From Taishania sp045629585 (GTDB taxonomy: Bacteria; Bacteroidota; Bacteroidia; Flavobacteriales_D; Crocinitomicaceae): 5,204 bases of DNA. This document shows positions 1 through 5,195 of this stretch, piece after piece (within the stretch, counting starts at the first letter, position 1; each line of letters opens with the position of its first letter). The position numbers and the translations under genes are program-made. The notes under the pieces were generated by a model, which worked only from the letters and a program-made list of their open reading frames with translations, did not search any database and was not told the DNA's origin. The DNA is taken from contig JAZQRM010000008.1 in NCBI GenBank assembly GCA_045629585.1, positions 1-5,204 of the forward strand. The letters run 5' to 3'.

Positions 1-1131
1 GGAAGCACAACCGTGCGTGTAGAGCAAAAAGTGAATGGGGTTTACCAATATCTTGCAACGCAACAAACTCAAACCACAAGCGGAACGTACGAGTTGTCTT
101 TTGTTCCAACAGAAACGGACATCCGCATCTCTGTGAGTGGCCCATCCCGCTACGCACTAAACAATCTCTATCTCGACCGCGACCAAATCGACACCATGAT
201 TTCTACCTATGCATTGAGCAGAGGTTATCGTTATGGATTCAACGGCATGGAGAAGGATGACGAGGTAAAGGGAAGAGGAAACTCTTATGATTTTGGTGCG
301 AGGATGTATGATAGCAGATTAGGACGTTGGTTGACGAAAGATCCGTTGGCTGCGAAGTATCCAAGTTTAAGTCCGTATAATTTTGTAGCGAATAGTCCAA
401 TTATATTTATTGACCCTGATGGGAGAGATATAGAACCAATTGGAAAAAAAGAAATGATAAGACTATACGTTAGCCAATTAAGGGCAGCGTCTTCTCTAGA
501 TATTCGTTTTAATGCTGTAACAGGGAAGTTAGTATATTTTGGAAATCCTCAAAATGCAATAGCAACTAAGATAGCTGAGGGGATTGATAATCCTCATATT
601 AATGTTGAGATCTATTTAACTAATGCAACACATTTTAGCTATAAAGGAGAGAAAGTAATCTTGGAGCTGGGATCTTTTCTAGGAAATTCAAAAGATGACT
701 CTGGAAACTATGTGGCTCAACAGATTATGAATCCAGTAAGTGCAAACGCTACAGAGCAGTTAGGAGAAAATAAAAAAGGTGCTGTCGCTGCTCATGAAAC
801 TATAGAGGCTATTATTGGAATTGAAATGCATCCAGGATATCAAAGTACTCCAAAACATAGTAAAGATGATAGTAGTAAAAAGGAGGAATATGATGAAGTA
901 CATGGTCATACAAGTACGAATTATATAAGTGCGACTGCACCCCTTTTTAATGATGATGATTTGAACGATACAGGTATGAGGACGTGGTTTAAACCTAATC
1001 CTATGCCTAATGGTGAACCAATGACTTATAGAGTTAAATTAGACCTAGCACCTGCAAATTTTGATGTTTTAAAAAAAATAACATTAATTGAAAGAGTTGT
1101 TAAAGTAGGTGAACAATTAAATACAAAGTAA
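1..1131 (+). CDS. Rhs/YD-repeat protein, 3' end only, with variable C-terminal (candidate toxin) domain
   Basis: This is the C-terminal part of a large Rhs-family protein; the frame is open to the left edge, so the GTG at 13 is not a believable start. Residues are numbered from that GTG. Residues 1-60 are beta-rich, Thr/Val-rich and end in NLYLD, resembling a jelly-roll or carbohydrate-binding-like insert. The Rhs core tip follows: YRYGFNGMEKDDEVKG (72-87), then NSYDFGARMYDSRLGRW (90-106), PLAAKYPSLSPYNF (111-124) and the closing FIDPDGRD (132-139). Rhs proteins carry a polymorphic effector domain after this point. Here it is about 230 residues, with HETIE at 261-265, H273, and an EVHGHT segment at 296-300. 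HExxE plus downstream His could be a zinc-peptidase-like site, but I do not recognise the family. GC content drops after the core, as is usual for swapped tips. The Rhs assignment is firm; the toxin function is inference. Confidence 0.93.
   Translation, partial: GSTTVRVEQKVNGVYQYLATQQTQTTSGTYELSFVPTETDIRISVSGPSRYALNNLYLDRDQIDTMISTYALSRGYRYGFNGMEKDDEVKGRGNSYDFGARMYDSRLGRWLTKDPLAAKYPSLSPYNFVANSPIIFIDPDGRDIEPIGKKEMIRLYVSQLRAASSLDIRFNAVTGKLVYFGNPQNAIATKIAEGIDNPHINVEIYLTNATHFSYKGEKVILELGSFLGNSKDDSGNYVAQQIMNPVSANATEQLGENKKGAVAAHETIEAIIGIEMHPGYQSTPKHSKDDSSKKEEYDEVHGHTSTNYISATAPLFNDDDLNDTGMRTWFKPNPMPNGEPMTYRVKLDLAPANFDVLKKITLIERVVKVGEQLNTK
415..1128 (+). other. Variable C-terminal domain of the Rhs protein (candidate toxin region)
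   Basis: This stretch encodes everything after the DPDGRD junction. It is mixed alpha/beta with no membrane segment and no Rhs motif. The most conserved-looking block is AVAAHETIEAIIGIEMHPGY (257-276, numbered from the GTG at 13), with H261, E262 and E265 on one helix face, followed by H297 and H299. Sampled GC is about 33% at 541-660 against about 50% at 61-180 upstream. Position and composition match the recombining effector tips of polymorphic toxins. Activity is unproven, and the motif could instead be structural. Confidence 0.6.
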
Positions 1132-2136
1132 ATGCGTATATCATTTTTACATTTTTCTTTCCTTTTTATATCATTTTCTCTTTTAGGACAGAAAAAAAAA
1201 ATAGAAAAGTGGATGGTTACACCAATAGTCAGTTTTGACTATTGGCAAAATTGGAATAGCTTAGACGAAGCTTACCATGTGAGTAACCGTAGTAAGTTCT
1301 CATTCACTTGTTGTCGATTAGTAGGAATTGAAACAGATCCCTATTATAAAATGAATTTTTATATCTTCAAAGATCAAAATGATATCGAGATTGTACTCTT
1401 TGAGTATAATTTTATAAACGTTGATAGATCTAGTGATATGTTGGCGATAAACGATACGATTCATCAACTTTCCTTCCGTGATAATAGTTTCACACGTTAT
1501 GATTTACAAGCCTACAAGCCTCGTTATTATGCTAATGAAAATTCTAATGAACTTGTACCTAATCAGATTTTTTCTCAGTTTATTACATTTTCGAACCGAA
1601 ATATACCTTATCTATTATTATTGACTAATTTGGAAAAGACGAATGATTCTATTTGTCAAATAAATACATTACAAGAAGAAAAGGACACCTCTACCCATTC
1701 TTTATTAACCTCAGATTGGGTTAAAAAGAAAGATGAAAAAGTACAGTTATTTAAGTTGTACAAATCTCCTTATCATCTAATTTCCATCGAGGAAACTTTT
1801 GATTCACCCTACTTCTTGTATACATTCTGTAGACCCAGTGCCTTGAGTAATACGAGAAGACCTGATTATTCGAAAAGGGTACGTAAGTACATATATGCGT
1901 TTGGTAAACCACTAAATGAGAATAATGATTTCGATGTTATTTCAAATATTAACCATCAATATAGATTGAAGCTTAATTCGTTGAAATTGAATAAAGAATC
2001 TGATTTGTTTAGGTATTCAAAGCAATTGGACATGGATTTTAAAAGCATTTATTATCAATTAAAATCGGGGAGAATAATTGGAGGCAAAAAGTATAAAAAA
2101 CAATTGTATTATTTACGAGGAATTAAAGAAATTTAA
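1132..2136 (+). CDS. Secreted protein of unknown family; candidate immunity partner of the Rhs tip
   Basis: A 334-residue protein I do not recognise. Residues 1-20 form a clear signal peptide: Arg at position 2, a hydrophobic FLHFSFLFISFSLL stretch, then LLGQ, a common signal peptidase I end in Bacteroidota. No Cys follows the hydrophobic segment, so it is not a lipoprotein. The mature part starts with a KKKIEKW basic patch, is rich in aromatic and polar residues, has Cys at 60, 61, 175 and 233, and has no further obvious membrane helix. The ATG begins on the base directly after the Rhs TAA, with no visible Shine-Dalgarno, so translation is probably coupled to the Rhs gene. The first 120 bases are only about 28% GC, close to the Rhs tip and unlike the Rhs core, suggesting the two travelled together. 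An immunity role is inferred from position only; export would place it in the periplasm or outside. It could also be an unrelated secreted protein. Confidence 0.82.
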   Translation: MRISFLHFSFLFISFSLLGQKKKIEKWMVTPIVSFDYWQNWNSLDEAYHVSNRSKFSFTCCRLVGIETDPYYKMNFYIFKDQNDIEIVLFEYNFINVDRSSDMLAINDTIHQLSFRDNSFTRYDLQAYKPRYYANENSNELVPNQIFSQFITFSNRNIPYLLLLTNLEKTNDSICQINTLQEEKDTSTHSLLTSDWVKKKDEKVQLFKLYKSPYHLISIEETFDSPYFLYTFCRPSALSNTRRPDYSKRVRKYIYAFGKPLNENNDFDVISNINHQYRLKLNSLKLNKESDLFRYSKQLDMDFKSIYYQLKSGRIIGGKKYKKQLYYLRGIKEI

Positions 2137-2219
2137 TTGATGTCCTCAGTTGTTACCTACCTGTTTCGTGTGAATGTAGGATAATTGAAATTAAAAGTTT
2201 ATAACATCCAAAACATAAT

Positions 2220-2252
2220 CCGAGCATCATTTTTTGATGCTCGGCTTTGTTT
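2220..2252 (+). terminator. Rho-independent terminator after the Rhs-associated gene
   Basis: A perfect 10-bp stem, ccgagcatca (2220-2229) pairing with tgatgctcgg (2235-2244), closes a TTTTT loop and is followed by a T-rich tail (ctttgttt). It lies 83 bases after the stop of the upstream plus-strand gene and between two converging genes. The tail is more T-rich on the plus strand, so it mainly serves the Rhs unit, but it could also stop readthrough from the minus-strand AbiE-like operon. Confidence 0.85.
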
Positions 2253-2324
2253 GATATATTAGGGTTTTAATGAATCTTTGGCAAAGCGGGATTAATTTTA
2301 TTGGGTAACCTTGGATGTATACAC

Positions 2325-3308
2325 CTAGCTTTCAATTTTTATTGACCAAGAGATGTCTTTCAACCTTTCCTGAATCATTTTTAATGTTTGTAGAACGACA
2401 TTTTCATTTGGTAATTCTCCGTACACCATGTTTTTAAATTCTCCATTGTAGATTGTTTTCAATTCTTTCCAAACACTTTCCAATTCTTTAAAAATGAGCG
2501 CTTCATTAGGGTGGTAGACTAACCAATGATTATTGTTTTTAAAACTCGCAATATCATCTGTGGCTACTTTTAAGAGCATTTCATCGAAAGCCGTTGATTG
2601 GAAGAATTTAAAAAAGGCTTCTTGTTTAAGAAGCTGATGTAAATCGTAAGTATGTCTTATCTTTTTCTTTAAGTCATCTATTGGATTTTCGCTATAAGAA
2701 AAACGTACCAAGCTCATTATTTTTTCGCAAATAGTTCTCGTAGGTTCTAATGCTAGTAAGTCAAAAGGAAGTAGACCATTTTCTTGGGCAATATCAAGTT
2801 GTTTATTATCGATCATCATCTGACCAACAAACGAAATAATACTTTTGGTTGCATAAGGTTCATAATATCCTAGCCAGGTTGCTTCTAGAATAATTGTATC
2901 TCTCACTTGTCTATAATCGCCCTTGAACTCTTTATTGTAGGAGTGTGCCGTTTTGCGGTTCATTCCCATCTTTTGTGTAAGCCCATCTATATTTACTTCA
3001 GGTAAAACGGCATTTACAACAGTACCTATGGTTCTTATTTTTGTATTTAACTTGTTGTTTGACTCACCCATTCTTCTCAATACTACTAAATCAATATCTT
3101 CCGAAAAGCGCTCGATGATATGATAACATTTTGACAATGCAGTTCCACCTTTAAATACGGTTTCTTTCCCTATCTCATTTTTAAAAATCGTGAACAAAGC
3201 ATAAGTAACCCAATAGTCTTTTTCTACATAAATAGCTGGTATTTTCATTTGATCAGCTGTAAATTGAATCGCTTGTCTGAACAAGGTTTTATTATGGTGC
3301 AACTTCAT
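2325..3308 (-). CDS. AbiEii/AbiGii-family nucleotidyltransferase toxin
   Basis: Toxin half of an AbiE-like type IV toxin-antitoxin pair, a DNA-polymerase-beta-fold nucleotidyltransferase. Characterised AbiEii proteins bind GTP, and related enzymes act on tRNA and stop growth, which can abort phage infection. Numbered from the ATG at 3308 (327 residues): EKDYW at 29-33; the nucleotide-binding FKGGTALSK at 52-60; RFSEDIDL at 67-74 with the metal-binding D71 and D73; TICEKIMSLVRFS at 192-204 with E195/K196; and RHTYDLHQL at 218-226 with D222. All expected motifs look intact and the length is normal. The start at 3308 is preferred over the in-frame ATG at 3320 because it makes an ATGA overlap with the antitoxin stop and has GGAG six bases upstream (3315-3318); the longer form would add MEYR. 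It is cytoplasmic and co-transcribed with the antitoxin. The exact target is not visible from sequence. Confidence 0.93.
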   Translation of the reverse strand: MKLHHNKTLFRQAIQFTADQMKIPAIYVEKDYWVTYALFTIFKNEIGKETVFKGGTALSKCYHIIERFSEDIDLVVLRRMGESNNKLNTKIRTIGTVVNAVLPEVNIDGLTQKMGMNRKTAHSYNKEFKGDYRQVRDTIILEATWLGYYEPYATKSIISFVGQMMIDNKQLDIAQENGLLPFDLLALEPTRTICEKIMSLVRFSYSENPIDDLKKKIRHTYDLHQLLKQEAFFKFFQSTAFDEMLLKVATDDIASFKNNNHWLVYHPNEALIFKELESVWKELKTIYNGEFKNMVYGELPNENVVLQTLKMIQERLKDISWSIKIES

Positions 3309-4030
3309 ACGATACTCCATTTTTCTGTGGTGGATAATACTTTATCCGCACCGCTTAGTTTGTATTTAGTAATTGGATTCAGCGACCTGAGAAGAGGTTC
3401 GGCAACCTTGCCTTGCTGTAATTCTTCTAACAATGCACCTAACAATGCTCTTGTCGAAGGTGGATATTTCAGCGCCAAGCGAATCAATGCATTAATTTCT
3501 TTGTTTGTAAAGTTTTTTATAATTGCTAAAAAACGCTTACACGATGCTTCTATATTGGTGTCAGGTATTTTTTTGATATATCGAATAGCATCCAGTAACT
3601 GTAACAAAGGTATGTTTTCTTTGTTGATGGTGTTTTTTTGTTTTACAAAAGCAATGATATAACGTTCTCTTTTAAAGTTAGGGCGTACTTGATTTTTACC
3701 AATTTGTATGGTATTGCTTACCTGAGTTGTTAATCCAAGTTGGTTGTATATACTGTAACCTGTGAGATAACCAGTTGTTTTTCCACTTTCTTCCAAAAGG
3801 TCTTTTACTATTTGTGTTTGATTCGGTTGCAGGTTGCCAAAAGGCGTGATTTCGGGTTTGTAGTATTTCCCTTTAGCTAACTTAGCTATTTTCCCTGAAG
3901 CTACCATACGATTCAGCGCCTTTATTACCGCTTCTTTTTCACTCGCCTCTCTGATGAAATCGGTATAGGTAAAAATATAACCTTTAGGGAGTCTGTCGAT
4001 ACTAATTTTTATGTATTCGGTTATTTTCAT
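3305..4030 (-). CDS. DUF6088 / AbiEi-like winged-helix antitoxin
   Basis: A 241-residue protein matching the DUF6088 type that accompanies AbiEii toxins. Residues 1-60 look like a winged helix-turn-helix: an opening helix (ITEYIKISIDRLP), the GYIFTYTDF segment, a helix at about 31-44 (EKEAVIKALNRMV), then the wing SGKIAKLAKGKYYKP (45-59). The middle has GYLTGYSIYNQLGLTTQVSNTIQI (87-110), the AbiEi-like core block, and the C-terminal part is helical with YPPSTRALLGALLEEL (189-204). Known AbiEi antitoxins repress their own promoter through the N-terminal domain and counteract toxin separately, usually without a stable complex (type IV). The gene precedes and overlaps the toxin by four bases (ATGA). 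The ATG at 4030 follows a promoter/operator at 4036-4077, giving a very short leader with no Shine-Dalgarno, common in Bacteroidota. Family placement is from recognised motifs; the regulatory role is inferred. Confidence 0.88.
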   Translation of the reverse strand: MKITEYIKISIDRLPKGYIFTYTDFIREASEKEAVIKALNRMVASGKIAKLAKGKYYKPEITPFGNLQPNQTQIVKDLLEESGKTTGYLTGYSIYNQLGLTTQVSNTIQIGKNQVRPNFKRERYIIAFVKQKNTINKENIPLLQLLDAIRYIKKIPDTNIEASCKRFLAIIKNFTNKEINALIRLALKYPPSTRALLGALLEELQQGKVAEPLLRSLNPITKYKLSGADKVLSTTEKWSIV

Positions 4031-4035
4031 TATCT

Positions 4036-4077
4036 GTAAATAAACTCAAATATAGTTTATTTGTCCAGTTTATTTGT
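4036..4077 (-). promoter_or_regulatory. Promoter with overlapping three-copy operator for the AbiE-like operon
   Basis: On the minus strand TATATTTG (4047-4054) fits the Bacteroidota -7 consensus TAnnTTTG and lies 16 bases before the antitoxin ATG. No convincing -33 TTG is visible. The plus-strand words aaataaact (4038-4046) and agtttattt (4054-4062) form a perfect 9-bp inverted repeat whose 7-base spacer is nearly the whole -7 box. A further copy makes an exact 11-bp direct repeat, agtttatttgt at 4054-4064 and 4067-4077, with a 13-base period. A protein bound here would block transcription; the antitoxin's winged helix is the obvious candidate. Confidence 0.68.
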
Positions 4078-4080
4078 TAA

Positions 4081-4250
4081 AAAACAGGACTTTTTTCAAG
4101 GTTGTTTAGAAATGAATAAGGAGACCGAATTATTTTTTTTATCAAAATTATTCGATAAAGGGAAAGGATTTTCTTTCTTATTATTCTAAAGATTACCCAT
4201 TTTTTCCCTTCCAAAATTCCACAAATCTACCTCTGGTGACCCAAACGCTT
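4081..4250. other. AT-rich spacer, no gene seen
   Basis: Upstream of the AbiE-like operon the sequence is strongly AT-rich with T and A runs (for example eight or more T at 4131-4140). The only open stretch is a 25-codon frame on the plus strand at 4112-4189, which has no ribosome binding site and low-complexity Phe/Leu/Lys content. I see no RNA gene or clear promoter pointing right. Confidence 0.5.
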
Positions 4251-4282
4251 TCTAGTGACCCAAAACAACTTGGGTCACTAGA
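4251..4282. repeat. 13-bp perfect inverted repeat (hairpin)
   Basis: tctagtgacccaa (4251-4263) pairs perfectly with ttgggtcactaga (4270-4282) across a 6-base loop (aacaac). There is no T-run on either side, so it is a poor match to a simple terminator. Its arms are two members of the GTGACCCAA cluster. It may be a structured RNA element, a protein site, or the end of a small repeat element. Confidence 0.8.
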
Positions 4283-4325
4283 TTCCGCATAAACATTGGG
4301 GAATTGGCCTTTTTGCAATTCTAGT

Positions 4326-4343
4326 TTCCGATAGCTATCGGAA
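4326..4343. repeat. 18-bp perfect palindrome, copy 1
   Basis: ttccgatagctatcggaa is its own reverse complement over all 18 bases. An identical copy lies at 4583-4600. ATAGCTAT-centred palindromes of this kind are, to my recollection, common interspersed repeats in Bacteroidota genomes. Here it lies in gene-free DNA and creates the GSDSYR wording of a spurious minus-strand reading frame. Confidence 0.85.
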
Positions 4344-4461
4344 CCACGCCAAAAAGCCATTTTTGGGTCACAAAGCGTACAAGCGGGGCAGCAGATAATA
4401 GCTGCAACTTTGAGGTAGTACAGCATGTTTTTTTATTGATTTTACGCGGGATACGTGTTGT

Positions 4462-4519
4462 TTTTGCAAGAAAAGATTATCTTTAAAAACACATCAAAAA
4501 ACCGTCAAAACTTGCAAAA
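4462..4519. repeat. Long-range inverted repeat ttttgcaag / cttgcaaaa
   Basis: ttttgcaag (4462-4470) is the exact reverse complement of cttgcaaaa (4511-4519), with 40 bases between. The interior also holds a short hairpin, aaaga-tta-tcttt (4473-4485). Together they could fold as a stem with an inner hairpin, but the pairs are mostly A-T, so stability would be modest. No promoter or terminator frames it as an RNA gene. Confidence 0.4.
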
Positions 4520-4562
4520 TCGTAGTCCAAATATGCTGGTGACCCAACCAAATACCGGAATT

Positions 4563-4640
4563 GCAAGAACTCAATATTACGGTTCCGATAGCTATCGGAA
4601 TCAAGGCCAGGAGAAGGATGATGAAGTGAAGGGAAGTTGA
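4563..4640 (+). pseudogene. Rhs core-tip remnant interrupted by a palindromic repeat
   Basis: In frame, this stretch reads TQYYG, then GSDSYRNQ from the palindrome and its edge, then GQEKDDEVKGS and TGA. GQEKDDEVKGS matches the Rhs core tip GMEKDDEVKGR of the gene at the left of the window; bases 4605-4637 match 244-276 at 27 of 33 positions, and three of the six differences are silent third-position changes (gat/gac, gaa/gag, gtg/gta). The YYG before the palindrome fits the YRYG that precedes FNGMEKD in the intact gene, so the palindrome appears to sit inside the former YG-FNG coding sequence. No Rhs sequence follows the stop and none is recognisable upstream of about 4560. It is a scrap of a second Rhs gene, not an expressed protein; a 61-codon frame from 4455 through it is unlikely to be real. 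Confidence 0.72.
4583..4600. repeat. 18-bp perfect palindrome, copy 2
   Basis: This is identical to the copy at 4326-4343. Both extend to a shared 20-base form (ggttccgatagctatcggaa) when copy 1 is read on the minus strand, so the unit is slightly longer than the palindrome and has an orientation. This copy interrupts the Rhs core-tip remnant, showing that the element can land in or next to coding DNA. Confidence 0.85.
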
Positions 4641-4670
4641 GGTAGGAGTTTCTAGCAACAAAAAAGTATA

Positions 4671-4699
4671 AAAAAAGGCGTTTTTAATACGCCTTTTTT
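4671..4699. terminator. Bidirectional Rho-independent terminator
   Basis: An 11-bp perfect stem, aaaaaaggcgt (4671-4681) with acgcctttttt (4689-4699), encloses a 7-base loop (ttttaat). The A-run on one side and T-run on the other make it work on both strands. On the minus strand it begins one base past the TAA of the DinB-like gene (4701-4703), which is very tight spacing; on the plus strand it would stop any transcript from the Rhs remnant. Confidence 0.9.
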
Positions 4700-4700
4700 G

Positions 4701-5195
4701 TTATTTCTCATCTGCACTAGGGCCGTATAGACCAGGTACAGGAATGTCCAATAATCGTAGATAGACAGTCAATTGTGCTCTGTGGTGAATGATGTGGTTT
4801 TGGCAAATGAAACGGATTGCCATCGCTTTGGGCATTTGCATAATGATGTGATCACCGTGTTTCAACGTCCAAAGGGTTTCATAATCGGCTTCTTCCCACG
4901 TTTCAAATGCTTTTTGCGTAGCAGCCAATTTAGTTTCCGCCAAGGCTACCAATTCTTCTACTGTATTCACTACCGGTCTTTCTTGAAAATCTGTTGCGAA
5001 GTCCAAGGTGTCTTTTGCAATTACGTGCGCTGGCCAATCCAACATTTCACAGATGTGAATCGCCAATGCTTTAAACTCCATGCTCTTTGCATGTGGTTTC
5101 CAATCCGCTTTCGAAAAATCAACTCTTGCTAAAGTTTTGATTGTTCCCGCTCCTTCAATCTGTAATTCTTGCGCTAAAAATGCTGCTATATTCAT
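4701..5195 (-). CDS. DinB/YfiT-family putative metal-dependent protein
   Basis: A 164-residue, all-helical protein of the DinB-like four-helix-bundle superfamily, the usual length for the family. Members bind a divalent metal through three His; some are thiol (bacillithiol, mycothiol) transferases or hydrolases, and many have no known reaction. The triad is visible: H47 in the helix ALAIHICEMLDW, and H134 and H138 in QNHIIHHRAQLTVYLRLL, the hallmark HxxxH helix. Other family traits are DWKPHAKSM (31-39, the W-P-x-x-KSM segment before helix 2) and the C-terminal PVPGLYGPSADE (152-163). It is cytoplasmic, with no signal peptide. The ATG at 5195 is the only possible start near here, since an in-frame TAG (5202-5204) lies two codons upstream. 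Its promoter is outside the window. It looks like a housekeeping-type neighbour unrelated to the Rhs and AbiE-like genes; the substrate cannot be told. Confidence 0.92.
   Translation of the reverse strand: MNIAAFLAQELQIEGAGTIKTLARVDFSKADWKPHAKSMEFKALAIHICEMLDWPAHVIAKDTLDFATDFQERPVVNTVEELVALAETKLAATQKAFETWEEADYETLWTLKHGDHIIMQMPKAMAIRFICQNHIIHHRAQLTVYLRLLDIPVPGLYGPSADEK

Larger units (their letters stand above)
4233..4547. repeat. Cluster of five GTGACCCAA words in both orientations
   Basis: The word occurs as ctggtgacccaa (4233-4244), ctagtgacccaa (4252-4263), inverted ttgggtcactag (4270-4281), inverted ttgggtcac (4363-4371) and ctggtgacccaa (4536-4547). The first and last are identical over 12 bases. 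Five copies of a 9-base word in about 315 bases is far above chance. The region has no convincing gene, so the words look like parts of a decayed interspersed repeat or binding-site cluster. I do not recognise the element. Confidence 0.7.

Noticed and set aside
3249..3662. 137-codon plus-strand reading frame opposite the toxin/antitoxin junction
   Set aside because: It lies antisense to two well-supported genes and crosses their boundary, with no domain signal. It is a shadow frame.
4112..4189. 25-codon plus-strand frame (MNKETELFFLSKLF...) divergent from the antitoxin gene
   Set aside because: No ribosome binding site and low-complexity Phe/Leu/Lys content in AT-rich DNA. It cannot be told from chance.
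4251..4282. Reading the 13-bp hairpin as a terminator
   Set aside because: No T-run follows on either strand, and no gene ends just before it.
4193..4426. 77-codon minus-strand reading frame containing GSDSYRKLELQKG and several Cys
   Set aside because: It runs through the GTGACCCAA hairpin and one palindrome, so its wording comes from repeats. It has no recognisable domain, no ribosome binding site, and nothing resembling a gene partner.
4233..4600. Possible CRISPR array or transposon ends
   Set aside because: Repeat words vary in spacing and orientation, there are no regular spacers, no transposase gene and no target-site duplication that I could find.
4455..4640. 61-codon plus-strand reading frame ending in QEKDDEVKGS
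   Set aside because: Only its last part resembles a protein (Rhs core tip); the first half is AT-rich spacer and repeat. It is reported as a pseudogene remnant over the supported part.
4773..5132. 119-codon plus-strand reading frame opposite the DinB-like gene
   Set aside because: It is fully antisense to a gene with an intact His triad; Cys/Phe-rich nonsense typical of a shadow frame.
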